From Protofrankia sp963555915 (GTDB lineage: Bacteria; Actinomycetota; Actinomycetes; Frankiales; Frankiaceae), in the NCBI RefSeq assembly GCF_963555915.1, contig NZ_CAUVXL010000006.1:1-44295 (forward strand): 44,295 nt of DNA. Direction: 5' to 3'. A model generated the notes under the pieces. The model saw only the letters and a list, made by a program, of their open reading frames with translations. It made no database searches and was not told where the DNA came from. Positions 40,145-44,295 of the stretch are shown one piece after another (position 1 is the stretch's first letter; the number at the start of each line of letters is the position of its first letter). The position numbers were made by a program, and so were the translations under genes.

Positions 40145-41172
40145 ACCGCGGCTACGAGCAGTGCGGCGAGAACGCCGCCCACGGCAAGCGTCTGCAGCCA
40201 GACCCGACGCGGTGGGATGTAGGCGTACACCATGCCGACCACCAGACCGGTCACGAGGCCACCGATATGCCCCCACTTGTCGATCCCACTGATAGTGAAA
40301 CTGATAATCAGATTGATGCCGACGACAACGAGGATCGCCGACGTGTCCGCCTGCAGCCGCCTGGCGATCACGTAGTAGGCCGCGAAGAACCCGAACACCG
40401 CGGTGGACGCCCCGACCGAGTAGGTGCTCCAACCATTGATCAAATAGCTGAGCGTGTTCCCACCGACGGCGCACACCACAAACAGCGCAAGGTAGCGCAC
40501 CCGGCCGAGAATCTGCTCCAGCTGGTATCCGAGCAGGTAGAGCGCGTACATGTTGAGCAGGATGTGCAGGATGCTCGCGTGTAGGAACGCGGCGGTCAGT
40601 AACCGGTAGTACTCGCCGTTGACCTCCATGGCCAGCCCGTTGAGCGCAAAGTCCCGGGTGAAGGCGTTGTCCACACCGCCGCCGAGCCCCGGCAGTCCCT
40701 GGAGGATGTACGCGGCCACGCACATCCCGATGAGCACCAGGGTGACCAGCCCGGGACGTCCCTGCACCGCCCGTCCGCCGAGCCGGGTACCCGGTCGCCG
40801 GGAGGAACCACCGGCGCGGCGGCCGTGCGCGCCGGCATCTTCCGGGCAGTGGAACCCGACGTCCGCGGGACGCATGCAGTCGGGGCAGATCGCGCGTCCG
40901 CACCGCTGGCAGGACACGTACGTCTCGCGATCATGGTGTCGGTAGCAGCGCGGGACGATCGGATGTTCGCTACCGCGTCCCGGCGGGCCGCCCGCGGGCT
41001 GGGCGGTTGGCGTCCAGCCATCCGCCGGACCAGCCTGCCCGACCACGGGACGCCAGCCGCCGGGCTCCGATGGTTGTCCGGTCGGCTGACCGGGACCGAC
41101 GGGCTTGCCGGCCGAGGCGGCAGATCCGCCGTTCGGCTCCGACTCCGACTCCGACCACGGTGAGTTCGTCAC
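40132..41172 (-). CDS. Rhomboid-family intramembrane serine protease with zinc-finger N-terminus
   Basis: 346 residues from GTG 41172. A Pro/Gly-rich start, then a Cys/His cluster CYRHHDRETYVSCQRCGRAICPDCM…FHCPED (about 76-112), a B-box-like zinc finger. Six to seven membrane segments follow. Rhomboid motifs: HASILHILLNMYALYLLG, catalytic Ser256 in VGASTAVFG and catalytic His302 in WGHIGGLVTG, so protease activity is likely. It cleaves membrane proteins within the bilayer; targets unknown. Conserved next to ppiA in actinomycetes. Confidence 0.93.
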   Translation of the reverse strand: MTNSPWSESESEPNGGSAASAGKPVGPGQPTGQPSEPGGWRPVVGQAGPADGWTPTAQPAGGPPGRGSEHPIVPRCYRHHDRETYVSCQRCGRAICPDCMRPADVGFHCPEDAGAHGRRAGGSSRRPGTRLGGRAVQGRPGLVTLVLIGMCVAAYILQGLPGLGGGVDNAFTRDFALNGLAMEVNGEYYRLLTAAFLHASILHILLNMYALYLLGYQLEQILGRVRYLALFVVCAVGGNTLSYLINGWSTYSVGASTAVFGFFAAYYVIARRLQADTSAILVVVGINLIISFTISGIDKWGHIGGLVTGLVVGMVYAYIPPRRVWLQTLAVGGVLAALLVAAVVGV

Positions 41173-41201
41173 GCCGGCCCCGACCTGTGCCCCGCGCCGA
41201 C

Positions 41202-41726
41202 TCAGACCGTACGACGTTCGACGACGACCTGGCGTACCACGACGTCGGTGGCGGGGCGGTCCTGTGCACCCGTCGACGCCTTGCTGATCGCGTCCACGAT
41301 CTCAGTGCCACGCATTACCTCACCGAAGATCGTGTGCTTGCGGTCCAGCCACGTCGTCGGCGCCACGGTGATGAAGAACTGGGAGCCGTTGGTACCCGGA
41401 CCCGAATTCGCCATCGCGAGCAGATACGGGCGGGAGAAACGCAGATCCGGGTGGAACTCGTCGGCAAACTTGTAGCCTGGGCCACCGCGGCCGCTTCCCA
41501 ACGGGTCACCGCCTTGGATCATGAAATCCGGGATCACCCGGTGAAAGATCGTTCCGTCGTACAGGGGGGTCGTCTGCTTCTCGCCCGTCCGCGGGTCGGT
41601 CCACTCCCGCGTGCCGGTGGCGAGACCAACGAAGTTCGCGACCGTCTTCGGCGCGTGGTTCTCGAACAGCAAGATCTCAACGTCACCCTGAGTCGTCTTC
41701 AGGGTGGCGTACAGCTCCTCGGCCAT
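41202..41726 (-). CDS. ppiA: Peptidyl-prolyl cis-trans isomerase, cyclophilin type
   Basis: 174 residues, full length for bacterial cyclophilin A. Motifs: GDVEILLFENHAPKTVANFVGLA, FHRVIPDFMIQGGDPLGSGRGGPGYKFADE, LAMANSGPGTNGSQFFIT and HTIFGEV; catalytic Arg (FHR), Phe and Gln (FMIQGGD) are present. No signal peptide, so it works in the cytoplasm on proline isomerisation in folding proteins. It precedes the rhomboid gene by 30 bases, probably one transcription unit. Confidence 0.96.
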   Translation of the reverse strand: MAEELYATLKTTQGDVEILLFENHAPKTVANFVGLATGTREWTDPRTGEKQTTPLYDGTIFHRVIPDFMIQGGDPLGSGRGGPGYKFADEFHPDLRFSRPYLLAMANSGPGTNGSQFFITVAPTTWLDRKHTIFGEVMRGTEIVDAISKASTGAQDRPATDVVVRQVVVERRTV

Positions 41727-41846
41727 GAGCCTTCTCTTCCGTCGTGTCGGTAGTGGCTGATCGCTGGTGGCTGCGGGTGTCGCACCGCGGGTCCAACGAC
41801 CGCCGTGGTCTCGATACTCCGCCGATCGTATGCGTCTGGGGCCCGA

Positions 41847-41932
41847 CCGAAGGCGGCGCGATCGTCATTCCCGCGCCGCCGCAGGCCCCAGTAGACACAG
41901 CCGAAGGCGGCGCGATCGTCATTCCCGCGCCG
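41847..41932. repeat. 32-bp direct repeat, two copies 54 bp apart
   Basis: ccgaaggcggcgcgatcgtc… ending cccgcgccg at 41847-41878 and 41901-41932, identical. It lies between ppiA and the GMC oxidoreductase stop. No gene is seen in 41727-41976. Confidence 0.9.
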
Positions 41933-41976
41933 GCCGGGGCGGCCCACGACATGCCGGCATCTGTTGCCAGGCGCGC

Positions 41977-43986
41977 TTACCCGCCCGGCAGATGACGGTT
42001 GGTGACCGCATGTTCCGGAAGGTCATGTTCCGGACAGCCACGTTCGGGAAGGCCCACGGTGTAGGCGGCCGGGGCGTGTTCCGGCACGGCCGGGCGCACC
42101 GGGCGCACCGGGCGCACCCGCTCGTAGGGTGCCCCGATCGCTGGGCGCCGGTCGGGTTCGCCCTTGTTCGGCCACAGCGAGATCGCGCGTTCGGCCTGCG
42201 CCACGATCGTCAGTGACGGATTGACCCCCAGATTGGCCGCGACCGCCGCACCGTCCACCACATGCAGGCCGTTATATCCGAAGATTCGCTGGTAGGGATC
42301 AATGACCCCGCTGGCCGGGGAATCTCCGATCGGGGCACCACCGAGGATGTGTGCGGTCAGCGGAATGTCGAAGACCTCCGTCAGCGTGCCACCGGGAAAC
42401 CCGCCGATACGCCTGGCGATGCGCCTGGTCGCGTCGTTGCCGGCCGGAATCCAGCTTGGGTTCGGCTCACCGTGACCCTGCCTGCTGGTGAGTCTGGCGC
42501 GGCCGAACCGACCCCGCCGTCGGGTGACTGTGAGCGAATTGTCCCGCGATTGCATGACCAGTGAAATCATGGCACGTTCCGACCATCGCCACGGCATCGG
42601 CGCCGAAAGCAGCGACAACGGATGCCGCAGCGCTGCTCGTACAAACATGACCCATCGCGGCATCCGATGATCGCCGTCGGTCATGAGAGTGGCCAGCAAG
42701 GCCATCGCGTTACTACCCCGGCCGTAACGGACCGGCTCGATATGGGTGTCCGGGGCCGGGTAGAACGAGGACGTGATCGCGACCCCGCGGGTGATCCGGC
42801 TGTCCGGCCGGAATCTGGTGGCTCCGATGATTGATTCTGAATTCGTGCGGGTAAGCTCGCCGACCCGGGGCGACAGCGCCGGCAGCACGCCGGTATCCCG
42901 CATGGTGAGCAGGAGCCGAACTGTGCCGAGGACTCCACCCGCGAACACCACCTGGCCCGCATGCCACGTCTGCCGGCCCCGACGGACCCAGGATCCCGTG
43001 CGGACCGTACTGACCTCGTACCCGCCTGCCGGCAACGGACGGACAGCTTCGACCTGAGTGTCGGGAACAACCTGGACGCCGAGCTTCTCAGCCAGGTAGA
43101 GATAATTGTAGTCAAGGGTGTTCTTGGCGTTCCAGCGACAGCCGGTCATGCATTCACCACATTCACGACAGCCGGTACGGGTGGGCCCGACACCACCGAA
43201 GTAGGGATCCGCGACCTCGACCCCGGGCTCCTTGCCGCCGGCCCGGCCGAAAAAAACGCCCACATCCGCCAGGCGGAACGTATGGCCGACGCCCATTTCC
43301 TCGGCAACCGCCCGATATACCTCGTCGGTATGGGTGACCGTCGGGTTTGACACCACCCCGAGCATTCGTTCAGCCTGGTCGTAGTAGGGCGCCAGCTCGT
43401 GGCGCCAATCGGTTATATGACCCCATTGGCGGTCGGTGTAGAAGGCTGCGAGCGGGCGGTACAGCGTGTTCGCGTATACCACTGATCCACCCCCGACGGC
43501 TGCTCCTGAAAGAACCAGGACGCGGCCGAGCATGGTAATTTTCTGAAATCCGTGACAACCTAGTCGAGGTGCCCACAGATAGCGGCGGATGTTCCAGTTG
43601 GTGCGCGGGAGAGAATCCGGATTGAATCGCCGGCCAGCCTCCAGAACAATGACGCGGTAGCCCTTTTCCGCGAGCCGGAGAGCCGCGACGCTCCCACCGA
43701 AGCCGGAGCCGATGACAATCACGTCGGAGGCCTGCTCCTCGATCCCACGGCACGCCGGGGTGGTCCGTGCGGCCCGATCCTCGGTCGCGCTCTCCGGTTC
43801 CGTGCGCTGCGCGCCCCTGCCCCCAGCTGTGGCCTGGCGTGTCTGGGCCTGGCGTGTCTGGGCCTGGCGTGTCTGGGCCTGGCGTGTCCTGGTCGCCCGT
43901 GCCGCGTTGCCCCTGAACATGGCCGCTCCCGCCGCGCTTCCCGAAGGTCCAGGTCCCGAACGCCCCCGGTAGCCCATCATCGTCAT
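41977..43986 (-). CDS. GMC / cholesterol-oxidase-like FAD oxidoreductase
   Basis: 669 residues. The N-terminal ~75 residues are low complexity with four TRQAQ pentapeptides (15-bp repeats at about 43835-43890). The FAD Rossmann motif is VIVIGSGFGGSVAALRLAEKGYRVIVLEAGRRF (about 88-120), then GRVLVLSGAAVGGGSVVYANTL, and C-terminal HILGGAPIG…YNGLHVVDGAAVAANLGVNPSLTI. A cysteine cluster GCRECGECMTGCRWNAKNTLD (about 275-295) matches that in mycobacterial ChoD-type proteins. Such enzymes are annotated cholesterol oxidases, but activity on sterols is often unproven. The C-terminal ~70 residues are Pro/Glu/His-rich repeats (RPVRPVRP, PEHDLPEH). Start ATG 43986, with later in-frame ATGs at 43980 and 43977. 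Confidence 0.88.
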   Translation of the reverse strand: MTMMGYRGRSGPGPSGSAAGAAMFRGNAARATRTRQAQTRQAQTRQAQTRQATAGGRGAQRTEPESATEDRAARTTPACRGIEEQASDVIVIGSGFGGSVAALRLAEKGYRVIVLEAGRRFNPDSLPRTNWNIRRYLWAPRLGCHGFQKITMLGRVLVLSGAAVGGGSVVYANTLYRPLAAFYTDRQWGHITDWRHELAPYYDQAERMLGVVSNPTVTHTDEVYRAVAEEMGVGHTFRLADVGVFFGRAGGKEPGVEVADPYFGGVGPTRTGCRECGECMTGCRWNAKNTLDYNYLYLAEKLGVQVVPDTQVEAVRPLPAGGYEVSTVRTGSWVRRGRQTWHAGQVVFAGGVLGTVRLLLTMRDTGVLPALSPRVGELTRTNSESIIGATRFRPDSRITRGVAITSSFYPAPDTHIEPVRYGRGSNAMALLATLMTDGDHRMPRWVMFVRAALRHPLSLLSAPMPWRWSERAMISLVMQSRDNSLTVTRRRGRFGRARLTSRQGHGEPNPSWIPAGNDATRRIARRIGGFPGGTLTEVFDIPLTAHILGGAPIGDSPASGVIDPYQRIFGYNGLHVVDGAAVAANLGVNPSLTIVAQAERAISLWPNKGEPDRRPAIGAPYERVRPVRPVRPAVPEHAPAAYTVGLPERGCPEHDLPEHAVTNRHLPGG

Positions 43987-44295
43987 CTCGAGGCCGGAGG
44001 CAATGCGCCGCGGCGGGTGCGCCCTGATCCGGTTAAGAACGACCGGCCATAGGGACGCGGCGTCACGGGGCTAGCTGCACACCTTTCCGTATCATTCCCC
44101 GTCCATCGCCGCACGATGCACGGGTACCCCGGCTCGTCGAGCGCCACCCACAACCAGGGCGACTCCCTGCTCGCACCTCGCGATCTACGTACTCCGGCCC
44201 CAATTCTTGATCCACACCCCTACTGCCGAGCGCTCTCAGACGCTGGCACCCAAGGGAATTCTGATCGCCTGGCGGGGTGGAAATGTCGGACCAGA
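43987..44295. other. Right-end region with no assigned gene
   Basis: Open frames run to the edge on both strands (plus strand from ATG 44115, beginning MHGYPGSSSATHNQGDS; minus strand open from the edge to about 44078, ending GMIRKGVQLAP). Neither resembles a family I know. The last 150 bases are noticeably less GC-rich than the window as a whole. It may hold the promoter of the GMC gene and the edge of an unrelated, possibly acquired, segment. Confidence 0.4.

Noticed and set aside
44078..44295. Partial gene at the right edge
   Set aside because: Open frames on both strands, but neither shows family motifs or a ribosome site, so no gene is called.

Overview
The window is G+C-rich actinobacterial chromosome with a 639-base run of N near the left end, so it comes from a draft scaffold. 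The gene content (split futalosine menaquinone genes, FhaA/FhaB/PstP/RodA/PbpA/PknA/PknB block, CrgA, DUF3027, DUF2771-like lipoprotein) is typical of high-GC mycelial or coryneform actinomycetes. The many short tandem repeats and the gene mix suggest Frankia or a close relative, but this is an inference from style and content, not a database match.

Layout. 1-633 (minus): end-truncated SEC-C-motif DUF5926 protein, then the assembly gap. 1.6-2.9 kb: RsbW-like anti-sigma kinase and purQ. 3.0-5.1 kb: divergent glycine-betaine-type ABC ATPase (with degenerate catalytic motifs) and permease. 5.3-6.3 kb: an orphan, visibly less GC-rich gene with a PD-(D/E)XK-like motif. 6.7-8.6 kb: GH15 glycosidase. 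8.7-11.1 kb: purL. 11.2-16.7 kb: a conserved actinobacterial cluster DUF3027 / MFS / DUF2771-like lipoprotein / mqnB / mqnD / cold-shock protein. 17-20.6 kb: two-TM protein, larE, purS, zinc ribbon, rhodanese, secreted HNH nuclease. 20.8-23.3 kb: PAS-PAS-GAF-GGDEF-EAL protein. 23.6 kb: tRNA-Leu(CAG). 23.8-33.9 kb: one tightly overlapping seven-gene operon for cell-wall growth and Ser/Thr phospho-signalling. 34-41.7 kb: pabA, fadD, crgA, a second GH15 enzyme, a PH-domain protein, rhomboid, ppiA. 42-44 kb: GMC/cholesterol-oxidase-like FAD enzyme.

How the genes work together. The fhaA-pknB operon couples peptidoglycan synthesis (RodA polymerase, PbpA transpeptidase) with PASTA kinase sensing (PknB), a second kinase (PknA), the phosphatase PstP and two FHA phospho-readers; crgA nearby adds division control. 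mqnB and mqnD supply two steps of futalosine menaquinone synthesis. purS, purQ and purL together make FGAM synthetase but lie in three separate places here.

The most unusual material is non-coding. A 44-45 bp GGCC-bounded imperfect palindrome occurs six times. Seven of nine convergent gene junctions carry a tandem repeat or this palindrome, several running through stop codons. A 95-bp repeat pair ends exactly at the tRNA-Leu 3' end. Simple in-frame repeats also expand the tails and linkers of many housekeeping proteins. Protein-level oddities are the ABC ATPase lacking Q-loop, signature and H-loop residues, and the orphan nuclease-like gene.
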